Of a stretch of DNA of 64,000 nucleotides, positions 1 through 8,500 are shown one piece after another. The stretch comes from Risungbinella massiliensis (GTDB taxonomy: Bacteria; Bacillota; Bacilli; Thermoactinomycetales; Thermoactinomycetaceae): assembly GCF_000942395.1 (NCBI RefSeq), contig NZ_LN812102.1, forward strand, positions 1,400,816 through 1,464,815, in the 5' to 3' direction. The notes beneath the pieces were generated by a model, which did no database searches, was not told the origin of the DNA, and saw only the letters and a program-made list of their open reading frames with translations. The position numbers and the translations under genes are program-made. Position 1 is the first letter of the stretch; each line of letters begins with the position of its first letter.

Positions 1-959
1 GGCTCAAACGCTACCTTCAAGAATACGAGAATGCCTTTATCCTAATTTCCCATGATATTCCATTCTTAAATAGCGTGATCAATCTGATCTACCATGTAGA
101 AAACCAAGAATTAAGCCGTTATGTAGGAGACTATGAACATTTCAAACAGGTTCATGAGGCGAAAAAGCAGCAACTAGAGGCAGCATACAAGAAGCAACAA
201 CAAGAGATTGCGGATCTCAAAGACTTTGTCGCTCGAAACAAAGCTCGTGTCTCGACTCGGAATATGGCGATGTCCCGTCAGAAAAAGCTAGACAAGATGG
301 AAATGATCGAATTAGCTCCCGAAAAGCCAAAGCCAGAATTCCATTTCAAAGCTGCCAGAACTTCCGGCAAGATGATCTTTGAGACCAAAGGACTGGTGAT
401 TGGCTACGAAGAACCACTCTCTCGTCCACTCGATCTATACATGGAGCGTGGACAAAAAATCGCCCTAGTCGGAGCCAACGGGATCGGGAAAACAACTCTG
501 TTACGCAGTATCTTGGGGGAAATCCAGCCAATTTCAGGCTCTGTAGAACGTGGCGAGTATTTGCATATTGGTTATTTTGAACAAGAGACTAAACGTTCCA
601 ATCCCAATACTTGTATCGAAGAAGTGTGGCAGGAGTTCCCATCCTTTACTCAATTTGAGGTTCGTGCCGCACTTGCCAAATGTGGACTGACCACCAAACA
701 CATCGAGAGCAAGATCGACGTATTAAGTGGTGGAGAGAAAGCAAAAGTACGTCTATGTAAACTGATTAATAAAGAGACCAATCTCTTGGTATTAGACGAG
801 CCGACCAACCACTTAGACGTGGAGGCAAAAGAAGAACTAAAACGAGCTATTCAGGAGTACAAAGGAAGCGTCCTGCTCATCTCTCACGAACCCGAGTTTT
901 ATCAAAGTGTCGTGACCGATGTATGGAACTGTGAATCTTGGACGACAAAGGTGATATAA
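1..959 (+). CDS. ABC-F family ATPase, 5'-truncated by window edge
   Basis: The reading frame is open from base 3, so the gene begins before the window; the first ATG inside (75) is internal. The visible part starts in the end of the first ATPase domain (FILISHD, the H-loop), followed by the charged inter-domain linker (about residues 45-95 of the visible part) and a full second ATPase domain with Walker A GANGIGKTT, signature LSGGEKAK, Walker B LLVLDEPTNHLD and H-loop LLISHE. There are no membrane segments. ABC-F proteins bind the ribosome and act as translation factors or in antibiotic resistance. The ending WNCESWTTK suggests the YfmM/YkpA housekeeping branch rather than a resistance type, but the subgroup is an inference. 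A strong terminator follows directly. Confidence 0.93.
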   Translation, partial: LKRYLQEYENAFILISHDIPFLNSVINLIYHVENQELSRYVGDYEHFKQVHEAKKQQLEAAYKKQQQEIADLKDFVARNKARVSTRNMAMSRQKKLDKMEMIELAPEKPKPEFHFKAARTSGKMIFETKGLVIGYEEPLSRPLDLYMERGQKIALVGANGIGKTTLLRSILGEIQPISGSVERGEYLHIGYFEQETKRSNPNTCIEEVWQEFPSFTQFEVRAALAKCGLTTKHIESKIDVLSGGEKAKVRLCKLINKETNLLVLDEPTNHLDVEAKEELKRAIQEYKGSVLLISHEPEFYQSVVTDVWNCESWTTKVI

Positions 960-970
960 AGACCAACGAA

Positions 971-1012
971 CCCCTCCCAATCGCAGATGTGATTTTGGGA
1001 GGGGTTTTTTTT
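971..1012 (+). terminator. Rho-independent terminator of the ABC-F gene
   Basis: A 10-bp stem CCCCTCCCAA / TTGGGAGGGG is followed by eight T residues, 11 bases after the ABC-F stop codon. Confidence 0.93.
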
Positions 1013-1015
1013 CAA

Positions 1016-1048
1016 TAAAAATACGCCTTTCTATGAAAGAAGGGCGTA
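1016..1048 (-). terminator. Terminator of the leftward lasso-like operon
   Basis: Read on the minus strand, TACGCC...GGCGTA with an inner CTTTC/GAAAG stem is followed by a T-rich run. It lies about 85 bases past the end of the PqqD-like gene, so the operon ends there and no further maturation gene follows on this side. Confidence 0.7.
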
Positions 1049-1131
1049 CTCCTGTATCCTTTATCCCTTTTTGATTATATTTCTATATGCAATTATTCCT
1101 ATTAATACATATAGAAAAACTTCTCATTCTA

Positions 1132-1410
1132 TCAATACAAATCCCACCCTCTATCATCGACCCTCACCAGTTCTTTTTTGTTCAATTTCGTGATCAGACG
1201 AAGCATATCTTTCTCCACGATCCCATAATCTACATCATACTTTTTACTAATTTTGTTCATTGCCTTTTCAGCACTACCCAAAATACTCCACCACTCCAAA
1301 AGCTCCACACCTGTTTTGCTAACAGCATATAAGTAGTTTTTCTTGCGATCCAGAATAATGTATTTACCATCAACCTTTGTCACCTGTACATAATCAGGAA
1401 TACTTAGCAA
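1132..1410 (-). CDS. PqqD-like RiPP recognition protein (lasso B1 type)
   Basis: This 92-aa protein has the PqqD/RRE pattern: a hydrophobic strand followed by DGKYIILDRKKNYLYAVSKTG, then a helical part ending in LITKLNKKEL. In lasso peptide clusters the free-standing B1 protein has this fold and binds the leader peptide, presenting it to the B2 protease and the cyclase. The start is TTG at 1410, preceded by AGGAGA at seven bases; no ATG fits. It lies 92 bases downstream of a lasso-type precursor gene on the same strand, which supports the call. No B2 protease or asparagine-synthetase-like cyclase follows; a terminator comes next. Family call is firm, lasso role is inferred from context. Confidence 0.85.
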   Translation of the reverse strand: MLSIPDYVQVTKVDGKYIILDRKKNYLYAVSKTGVELLEWWSILGSAEKAMNKISKKYDVDYGIVEKDMLRLITKLNKKELVRVDDRGWDLY

Positions 1411-1462
1411 CTTGATCTCTCCTATTCACTCGACTTTAGGAAAGGGCAGATTACAGCAAAAC

Positions 1463-1488
1463 TACGTGTCTTTCAAAAGAAAGGCGTA
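1463..1488 (-). promoter_or_regulatory. Stem-loop between precursor and B1-like gene
   Basis: On the minus strand TACG-CCTTTC-TTTT-GAAAG-ACACGTA forms an interrupted stem-loop in the 92-base gap between the precursor and the PqqD-like gene. It resembles the operon's own terminator stem at 1016-1048. Such a structure could lower expression of the enzyme gene relative to the precursor, as is usual in RiPP operons. The regulatory role is inferred. Confidence 0.4.
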
Positions 1489-1502
1489 AAACACAGTACC
1501 CA

Positions 1503-1631
1503 TTATTCCTTTTCGTTTTGACATTCATGTTCATCAACAATATCCACAAGCCTCTTCCCATGAGTTACCTCTTCAAAAGAACCGATTTCAATCAATTCCG
1601 GTGCTTCATACTCTTTCTCCATTCTGTTCAT
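1503..1631 (-). CDS. Lasso-peptide-like precursor (42 aa)
   Basis: A short gene with a good ribosome site (GGGAGG, 8 bases before ATG 1631), coupled to the preceding gene by an ATGA overlap. The product has the lasso leader signature Y8-x-x-P11-x-L13-x-x-x-G17-x-F19, which is what B1-type recognition proteins bind, and T23 in the conserved -2 position. The predicted core starts at G25 and reads GKRLVDIVDEHECQNEKE; D33 sits at core position 9, the right distance to close a nine-residue macrolactam ring with the amino group of G25. The tail would be nine residues, acidic, with one Cys. The adjacent PqqD-like gene fits. The cyclase and protease are absent from the window. Precursor identity is strong by motif; that a lasso is really made is unproven. 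Confidence 0.75.
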   Translation of the reverse strand: MNRMEKEYEAPELIEIGSFEEVTHGKRLVDIVDEHECQNEKE

Positions 1632-1936
1632 CTTCTTCGCCTCCCACCTCTTCGAATATCTTGATCAGACTCTACAGAAGCGGAGCATTCCCATACCCCA
1701 TCGACACAAGTCAAATCAAACACTTCTCGATCTGATCGGATATCAACTGCCTTCCCAGCATACTGACGAACACCTTCTCCAACTTCCGTATTGGTGCAAT
1801 ACAATAGAGGAATTTCGATAGTATCACCCTGATCCGTTATGATCGTCAAAATCCGAAGTTGGCTTTTCTCTCTAGTTCTAGGCTGTGGTCTCTTAAACAT
1901 TGGAACAATTTTGGTTATCCGCTTCTTCAAAACCAT
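1628..1936 (-). CDS. Unknown 102-aa protein, first gene of lasso-like operon
   Basis: I do not recognise a family. The chosen start is the ATG at 1936, which has GAGAGG six bases upstream; an ATG at 1981 would add 15 residues but has no ribosome site. The protein is basic at both ends (N-terminal KKRITKIV, C-terminal RRGGRRRR) with a strand-rich middle containing two Cys (LLYC, LTC...WEC). No signal peptide or membrane helix is visible. It overlaps the precursor start by ATGA, so translation of the two is coupled, which suggests a role in making, delivering or resisting the peptide. The sequence gives no enzyme motif. Confidence 0.7.
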   Translation of the reverse strand: MVLKKRITKIVPMFKRPQPRTREKSQLRILTIITDQGDTIEIPLLYCTNTEVGEGVRQYAGKAVDIRSDREVFDLTCVDGVWECSASVESDQDIRRGGRRRR

Positions 1937-2000
1937 TTCATCCTCTCTATTTAGGAAAACTAGATTAATGGAAAAACTCATTGGTTAATCTTCTGATATT

Positions 2001-2029
2001 ATTGTAAAACTTTTATGAATAATTTACAA
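2001..2029 (-). promoter_or_regulatory. Promoter of the lasso-like operon
   Basis: On the minus strand TTGTAA, a 17-base spacer and TACAAT stand about 65 bases before the first gene's ATG. This is a plausible sigma-A promoter. The large inverted repeat at 2107-2138 lies about 78 bases upstream of its -35 element. Confidence 0.5.
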
Positions 2030-2106
2030 TTTCAAATAAATTTTGGTTTTTTTCACTGTTTTTTATGTAGAAATGAGCTAATTGGACACAACTGATAAAA
2101 ATGCAT

Positions 2107-2138
2107 CTATTTATCCACTGGTTCCATTGGATAAATAG
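2107..2138. promoter_or_regulatory. Large palindrome, candidate regulator-binding box
   Basis: Arms CTATTTATCCACTGG and CCATTGGATAAATAG are 15 bases each with a 2-base centre and one mismatch. No T-run follows on either strand, so it is more like an operator than a terminator. It sits in the divergent region between the lasso-like operon and the HTH-TPR regulator. The sequence TTTATCCAATG inside it also occurs upstream of the second HTH-TPR regulator at 11595-11605. Confidence 0.6.
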
Positions 2139-2218
2139 CCAAAAAATAAATTATTGATAATATTATGAGTTTTATGGGACAATCTTTTTTAACATTATCG
2201 GAGGAGGTATTGATAGTA

Positions 2219-3619
2219 ATGGTCGAAACTCCTTATGAACTCTCGCTTGAACAGCTTAAACACATCGGAAAAATCTTGCGCCAATCGCGAAAAGACCAGA
2301 AACGAATACTAGATGAATTGGCAGATGATGATATTTCCACCTCCACCATAAGTAATCTAGAGCGTGGCGAACGTGTCTCTTGGGAAAAGATCGTGATCTA
2401 TGCACAGAAGTTAGGGTACTCAACAGAGGAAATTCCGAAGCTACTTGAAAACGAACGTGATCGAAACCAACAGCTTCTTCAACAGTTAGAGGATATTGCA
2501 AATCGGATTGATCTAGTTGGGGCGGATAATGCACTGGAGAAGTTACGAAAATTGAAGTTATCTGCAACCAATCCATTAAAAGCAAATGCAGAATATCTGA
2601 CTGGCAAATGTTATACCCGAAAAAAGAAATGGGTAGCTGCTCGAAGCCATTATATGAAAGCTCTTCAAATCATCAAACGTTATCCCGACTTTTACAAAAC
2701 CAATCTAAAATCATCTTGTCATCTCCATCTGGCACGCACGTTTTATTCCCAAGAAAATGACTTAGTCACAGCGTTAAAGCATGCTGATCAAGGCTTGGAA
2801 TCGCTTGTTACTAATACAGAAGAGCAAACTAAGTATTTACTGCTGATCGGGAAAGTAGTCTATTTACAAAACTTAAATCAAGACACAGAAACAGTAAAGC
2901 ATATCATTGACAAACTATGGGAACAAAAAGACCGAATCCAAAGCATTGATGCCGTTATAAGTCTTCATGAAGCAAAAGCTACTTTGCTCAATAAAATGGA
3001 ATTGTATGAGGAAGCATTGGAAAGTGTATTGGAAGGAATTGAACTTGCACAAAAAAATAGCATATTAGATCGAGTACTAGAGTTATTAACAGCTTACGGT
3101 TCCATTTGTATTAGTCTAGGTGACTATGCAAAAGCCGAAAACCATTTAGCTTTAGGTTTGGACATGAAGGACAAAATACGAAAAAAATATCAAAAAGAAT
3201 ACTTGTTTGTGACTACCCTTGTAGTACTAGGGAAATTATTGGTGAAGCAAAAACACATAGAAAAGGCTAGAAATACTTTTATGGAAGCAGTTCAGCTGGG
3301 AGAGAAAACAAAATCAAAAGAAGTATTGAGATACCATGATGCCTTAGTTGCATTAGGTGATTGTGAATTAATGCTAGAAAACTTTCAAGAAGCTACTATA
3401 TCGTATCGTAAAGCATTAGAAATTGCCCAAATCCAATCAACAGCACAAAAGAATCCTATGTTATGGATCGAGAAAGAGCACCATCTTTGGATTAAACTAG
3501 GAATTTGCTATGAGAAGTTTGATAACAATGAATATAAAAAATGTATGGAAAAATCATTTGAGTTTAACGTACAATACATGCAGAAGAAAGGGGTGATCAC
3601 ATGGCTAAACAATTCCTAG
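2219..3619 (+). CDS. RRNPP-type HTH-TPR transcriptional regulator 1
   Basis: The N-terminus is an XRE-type helix-turn-helix (about residues 12-75; ISTSTISNLERGERVSWEKI). The remainder is helical repeats of TPR type (about 130-460; for example GDYAKAENHLALGLDMKDK and ENFQEATISYRKALEIA). This is the layout of RRNPP receptors (PlcR, NprR, Rap, AimR), which bind short re-imported peptides. The start chosen is ATG 2219, behind GGAGGAGGT; an upstream ATG at 2165 has no ribosome site. The 3' end overlaps a 41-aa peptide gene by 19 bases, the usual arrangement of a receptor and its signal gene. It is paralogous to the regulator at 10167-11504. Confidence 0.85.
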   Translation: MVETPYELSLEQLKHIGKILRQSRKDQKRILDELADDDISTSTISNLERGERVSWEKIVIYAQKLGYSTEEIPKLLENERDRNQQLLQQLEDIANRIDLVGADNALEKLRKLKLSATNPLKANAEYLTGKCYTRKKKWVAARSHYMKALQIIKRYPDFYKTNLKSSCHLHLARTFYSQENDLVTALKHADQGLESLVTNTEEQTKYLLLIGKVVYLQNLNQDTETVKHIIDKLWEQKDRIQSIDAVISLHEAKATLLNKMELYEEALESVLEGIELAQKNSILDRVLELLTAYGSICISLGDYAKAENHLALGLDMKDKIRKKYQKEYLFVTTLVVLGKLLVKQKHIEKARNTFMEAVQLGEKTKSKEVLRYHDALVALGDCELMLENFQEATISYRKALEIAQIQSTAQKNPMLWIEKEHHLWIKLGICYEKFDNNEYKKCMEKSFEFNVQYMQKKGVITWLNNS

Positions 3620-3726
3620 TAAATGAACCACCAATCGATAGTCCACTTAGCTACTTTGTAAACGAACCACCTGGAGATGGGCCAATTAATTTCTTTGCAA
3701 CTGAACCCCCAGAACAATCTCCGTAA
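3601..3726 (+). CDS. Candidate signalling propeptide with three EPP repeats
   Basis: A 41-aa ORF in a different frame from the regulator, overlapping its last 19 bases, with ribosome site AAAGGGGTG before ATG 3601. The product contains three imperfect repeats: FLVNEPPIDSPLS, YFVNEPPGDGPIN and FFATEPPEQSP, that is F-x-[NT]-E-P-P. It is acidic and proline-rich and has no classical signal peptide, unlike Phr or PapR propeptides. A terminator follows, so receptor and peptide form a two-gene unit. Its role as the cognate signal is inferred from position and from the similar motif at the end of regulator 2. Confidence 0.72.
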   Translation: MAKQFLVNEPPIDSPLSYFVNEPPGDGPINFFATEPPEQSP

Positions 3727-3750
3727 TCCAATGATAGACTTTCATACATA

Positions 3751-3793
3751 GGGTTGGATGATGGTAACACATAATCCAACCCTTGTCTTTATT
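3751..3793 (+). terminator. Terminator of regulator-peptide unit
   Basis: The stem GGGTTGGAT / ATCCAACCC is followed by a T-rich tail, 25 bases after the peptide stop codon. Confidence 0.8.
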
Positions 3794-3883
3794 GATTAGA
3801 AAACACATGAAGATTTCGATATAGTTAGATGTAGAAGGCTAATTGCCCGTAAGATTAGTAGACATAATACTTATAATTTTAGG

Positions 3884-4237
3884 ATGGTTTTATTGGAGAG
3901 AACATTTCGAGTATCCCGTTATCATATCAACATGTTTTCGACCAAATTATTGGAACTAATCGAACAGAAAGTGAATGAATGGTTGAAAAATCCTCCAGAA
4001 GATCTCATGGCTGCTTATGATGAAGCAGTAACTCTTGAAGAAAATTTAAAAGGACTTTACGACCTTTGGGATGAGTACTTTTTTGAGGATTGGAGAGAAG
4101 AAAATATTAATTCTAAATTTCATAAAACCAATCTTTTAAACCGTTTGTATCGAACGAGTACCACTCTTGACCATTTAATAGACCAATGGACTCCCTTCTA
4201 TATAGAGAGTACTGATGGTTTAGAGTATCCTGACTAA
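3884..4237 (+). CDS. Unknown 117-aa acidic helical protein
   Basis: I do not recognise it. The sequence is rich in Leu, Glu and aromatic residues and looks all-helical, with no signal peptide, membrane helix or metal motif. The start is uncertain: ATG 3884 has only a weak AGG just before it, and an internal ATG at 3932 has no better site. It stands alone between two terminators, next to the peptide-receptor unit, and reads as accessory DNA. Confidence 0.5.
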   Translation: MVLLERTFRVSRYHINMFSTKLLELIEQKVNEWLKNPPEDLMAAYDEAVTLEENLKGLYDLWDEYFFEDWREENINSKFHKTNLLNRLYRTSTTLDHLIDQWTPFYIESTDGLEYPD

Positions 4238-4306
4238 TAGTATAGGTTAATGCATCAATGCCACTTTTGAGCATTTACTAAGAGTACAGATACCAAAAAT
4301 AGTTAA

Positions 4307-4334
4307 GACCGCCAAATGGCGGTCATTTTATTAA
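4307..4334. terminator. Bidirectional terminator
   Basis: The stem GACCGCCA / TGGCGGTC is followed by a T-rich run rightward and a weaker one leftward. It lies between two converging genes and can serve both. Confidence 0.75.
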
Positions 4335-4395
4335 CCAAGTCTCTTTCGTACGCTAATCATCAAATCTGTCTGGATCAATTTAAAATAGAACCCAT

Positions 4396-5349
4396 TTATG
4401 AGATTTCTCCATCATGAAGTGGGGCAGAATACTTTTTATTCAAAATAAAGAAGCTAGCACCTAAGAACACAACCAACGACACAATCAATACAAGACTTGC
4501 AAACTGAATTAACGATCCACTTACTGTATCAAATCTATAAACTGCTATCTGTGTGTATGAAAAGAAAAACCATTTTGACCATAACGGAAGAACCTTTCCA
4601 TAAATTATGTCTGTCTCTATAAATGATACAAACCATCCAATTGCTGTACTCCCAATTGCTATTCCTATAGCCCAAGGTCTACTTTTGATAATGGATGCGA
4701 TTAACATACTCCATGCTAAATATACCGATATCACTAGTACTAGAATCAGTTTCGCTTTCAGTAAGTGAGGAATAAGTGGTATTTCCGCTAGGTCATAACC
4801 GACCAATGGATCAAACATACCCTCGAAACCTATCAAAACCCCGCCTATTAGTATCGAAAACCCTAATTCCAACCCTAGCAATATAACCACGAATATATTC
4901 ATCACCATATACTTTGAAACAAACATTTTGATTCGATAATTGAGACTTGGTTGGGGAACATTGTGCTCCCTACTAATAATGCGAACTGCTATAACAGAAC
5001 AACATATTAAAATAACCAAGTATGTTAAAGACATATCTGTTAGCAATATTTTTGGACTTGGAAAACGAATATTTTGATCTAAATGATATTGGTAATATTC
5101 AATGAATGGATCAATATACTCATCATCCGGGAAATACCTGGAGTCCTGTGCTCTTTCTGGATCTTCTAGTTTCTCATATCCATGTTCGATTTCATTTTCA
5201 AGATTCTCTTGCCAATCAGAATATGGTGGTATAACGATACTAATAACCAATGCTCCTAATAATACTGATAATGTTAGTGCTATTAACCCACCTTTAATGA
5301 GCTTACTTAGATAAATATTTTCAAACTCTGTTTTAATTAAAGATAACAT
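4396..5349 (-). CDS. ABC-2-type membrane permease, no partner ATPase nearby
   Basis: A 317-aa protein with an N-terminal helix (LIALTLSVLLGALVISIVI), a soluble acidic segment (about 45-100), then five more hydrophobic helices, the plan of ABC-2 export permeases. The residues just before the second helix block and the MLSLIKTEFENIYLSKLIKGG start are typical of such permeases. The ATG at 5349 follows GGGAGA at a suitable distance. No ATPase gene is adjacent, so it must use one elsewhere or be a relic. Its position beside the lasso-like locus invites an export or immunity role, but nothing in the sequence shows it. Confidence 0.7.
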   Translation of the reverse strand: MLSLIKTEFENIYLSKLIKGGLIALTLSVLLGALVISIVIPPYSDWQENLENEIEHGYEKLEDPERAQDSRYFPDDEYIDPFIEYYQYHLDQNIRFPSPKILLTDMSLTYLVILICCSVIAVRIISREHNVPQPSLNYRIKMFVSKYMVMNIFVVILLGLELGFSILIGGVLIGFEGMFDPLVGYDLAEIPLIPHLLKAKLILVLVISVYLAWSMLIASIIKSRPWAIGIAIGSTAIGWFVSFIETDIIYGKVLPLWSKWFFFSYTQIAVYRFDTVSGSLIQFASLVLIVSLVVFLGASFFILNKKYSAPLHDGEIS

Positions 5350-5493
5350 CTGTTCACGTCTCCCAACAGCACACCCAAGATCAATACCATAGTTACTAAA
5401 AGAGTTCTAAGAAATTTGAATCAAATCCTAGTATCAAAATTATAGCAATCGTTTTTACAACAATCGATCCAAAAATTCAAAAACATTGCCCAT

Positions 5494-5525
5494 TAAAAAA
5501 AGGTGATCCCACCCATGGAATCACC
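5494..5525 (-). terminator. Terminator of polC
   Basis: The stem GGTGAT / ATCACC with a seven-base T-run on the minus strand lies nine bases past the polC stop. Confidence 0.88.
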
Positions 5526-5533
5526 TTTTTTCT

Positions 5534-8500
5534 CTAAAACAATGCCAATTGATTACTTTGTGGCAGTCCTTCGAGACAACCTAGTTCTTTTAATACTTCT
5601 ATCACGGTGGAAGAAGCTTTCGTCCGCGACTGGAACTCGTCAATAGACAGATACTCTCCATCTTGGCGACCTTTCATCATCTGGATGGCGGCGTTCTCTC
5701 CTACTCCTGGAATCGTAGCAAATGGGAGGATCAAGCTATCTCCATCGATTACAAATTCTTTCGCATGAGAGCGGTAGAGATCGATCTGCTGGAAGCGGAA
5801 ACCTCGGGCGTAAAATTCCAAGACGGATTCTAGTACGGTGAGGAGTCCCTTCTCTTTTGGAGTAGCTGTGTTTCCTTTTTCCTGAATCTCCTTGATCAGT
5901 TTCTTACAATACTCAGGACCTTTTACTACGACATTACAATCAAAGTCTGCTAGAAGACGATAGAAGTAGGTAGAGTAATAAGCAATCGGATGATGAACTT
6001 TAAACCAAGCGATCCGTACTGCCATCATGACATATGCGGCAGCATGGGCACGTGGGAACATGTAGGCGATCTTGCGACAGGAGTTAATATACCACTCTGG
6101 CACATCGTATTCCCGCATCAGCTCCGCTTCTTCCTCTGTGAGACCTTTTCCTTTCCGCACTTTCTCCATGATCTTGAAAGATGCTTTGGCAGGGACGCCT
6201 TTTAAGATCAAGTAGAGCATGATGTCATCACGGGTACAGATCGTTTCGGATAGGGTAGCTGTGCCATTTCGAATCAGTTCTTGCGCATTTCCCAGCCATA
6301 CATCGGTACCGTGAGAAAGTCCGGAGATCCGCACCAGTTCTGAGAAGGTAGTTGGCTTGGTATCTTCGAGCATCTGACGTACAAACGAGGTACCAAACTC
6401 TGGGATCCCCAATGTACCCATCTTAATCCCGTTGATTTGCTCCGGTGTAATGCCAAGTGACTCGGTGCCAGAGAAAATCTTCATCGTCTCTGGATCGTCG
6501 ATCGGTACATCTTGTGGCTTGATTCCCGTGATATCTTGCAATCTGCGGATGGTGGTCGGGTCTTGGTGACCTAGAATATCTAGTTTCAAGATCATCCCAC
6601 CGATGGCGTTGTAATCAAAGTGAGTGGTTTTGGTCTCCGATTTCACATCATCTGCTGGAAACTGTACAGGGGTAAAGTCATAGACATCCATATATTGTGG
6701 TACTACCATCAGACCACCTGGATGCTGACCGGTTGTCCGTTTGACTCCGGTACATCCATGAACCAATCGATCGATCTCTGCTTGACGTAACTGAAGGTTG
6801 TGTTTTTCAGCATATTTTTTCACATATCCGTATGCTGTCTTCTCTTGCACTTTTGCGATGGTTCCGGCTCGGTAGATATATTCTTTCCCGAACAGTTCCT
6901 CTGTGTAAGCATGTGCTCTTGGTTGGTAATCAGAGCCGAAGTTGAGATCGATATCGGGAACTTTATCTCCCTCAAAACCAAGGAAGGTCTCAAACGGAAT
7001 ATCGTGTCCGTCTTTGATCATCTTGGTCGCACAGTTAGGGCACTCTTTGTCCGGTAAGTCAAAGCCAGATTCATAGGAACCATCTAAAATGAACTCACTA
7101 TGACGGCAAGTTTCGCAACGCCAATGTGGTGGGAGTGGGTTGACCTCCGTAATATCACTCATGGTAGCAGCAAAAGAGGAACCAACAGATCCCCGTGAAC
7201 CTACTAGATATCCATCTGATAGAGACTTCGTAACCAAGCGTTGTGAGATTAAATAGACTACCGCAAATTTATGTTTGATGATACTAGTTAACTCTTTATC
7301 TAATCGTGCTTGTACCACTTCTGGTAGCGGATTGCCATACCACTCATGCGCCTTTTTATAGCACATCTCCTCAAACTCTTGATCCGCCCCCTCAATGACT
7401 GGGGTAAACGGTTCATCTCTTCTTGGAAATGGTTGAAGCTCTTCAATGTCGTCGGCGATCTTTTTCGGATTGGCGACCACCACTTCATGCGCTTTTTCTC
7501 GACCTAAATAAGCAAATTCAGAGAGCATCTCATCGGTGGTTCGGAAGTGGGTTTTTGGTAATTTCCCATCTCCGCGGAAACCAGTCACACTCTGTACCAG
7601 AACATCCCGATAGATGGCATCCTCTTCATCGAGATAGTGCACATTGGCAGTCGCTACAACTGGTTTACCTAATCGTTCGCCAATCTCTACCAAAAGCCGG
7701 TTTGTTTCCCGTAGTCGTTCTGGACTCTCCACAAAACCTTTTTCTACTAAGTGCTGGTTGATATCGACTGGTTGAATCTCCAGATAATCATAAAATTTCG
7801 CTACCTCTTCTGTTTCCTCAGGCGACTTATTAAGTGCCGTTTCAAATAGTTCGCCTCGTTCACATGCAGAACCGACGATCAAGCCCTCTCGTAACTCAAC
7901 CAGCTTGCTACGTGGGATTCGAGGCACTCGAAAGAAATACTCTGTGTGCGAGATGGAGATTAATTTATAGAGGTTACGTAGACCAGCTAAATTTTTCACG
8001 AGCAGGATTGCATGAAATGGACGCATTCGAGACATATCACGCTCACCCATATGCTCATTCAATTGATGTAATTGGGTGATCTTCCGTACTTTGATCGTCT
8101 CTTCTAGCATCTTGTATAGGACATAGCCTGTCGCTTCCGCATCATAGATCGCACGGTGATGTTGTTCCAGATGGACTTCTAATTTCTTGGATAACGTGTT
8201 GAGACGGTGGTTTTTCATCGTCGGATACAGGAATCTCGCCAATTCTAAGGTATCCAAAACAGGGTTGATCACTGGCGGTTTGCCGATCCGTTTGGCAGCC
8301 TGTTGCAAAAAGCCCATATCAAAGCGAGCATTGTGAGCAACCAGTACAGAGCCTTCGATAAACTCTAAAAAGCGAGTGATCACATCATCCACTTCTGGGG
8401 CATCGACTAACATATCATCGGTGATATGAGTCAATTCGATGATTGTCTGAGATAACTTGCGATGAGGATTGGCAAACTCCGAGAACTTGTCGATGATCTC

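Noticed and set aside
1087-1332. 81-codon ORF on the plus strand
   Set aside because: It is antisense to the PqqD-like gene, has no ribosome site, and its product is a low-complexity shadow.
2165-2218. Upstream in-frame start for regulator 1
   Set aside because: No ribosome site before ATG 2165, while GGAGGAGGT precedes ATG 2219 and the helix-turn-helix begins after it.
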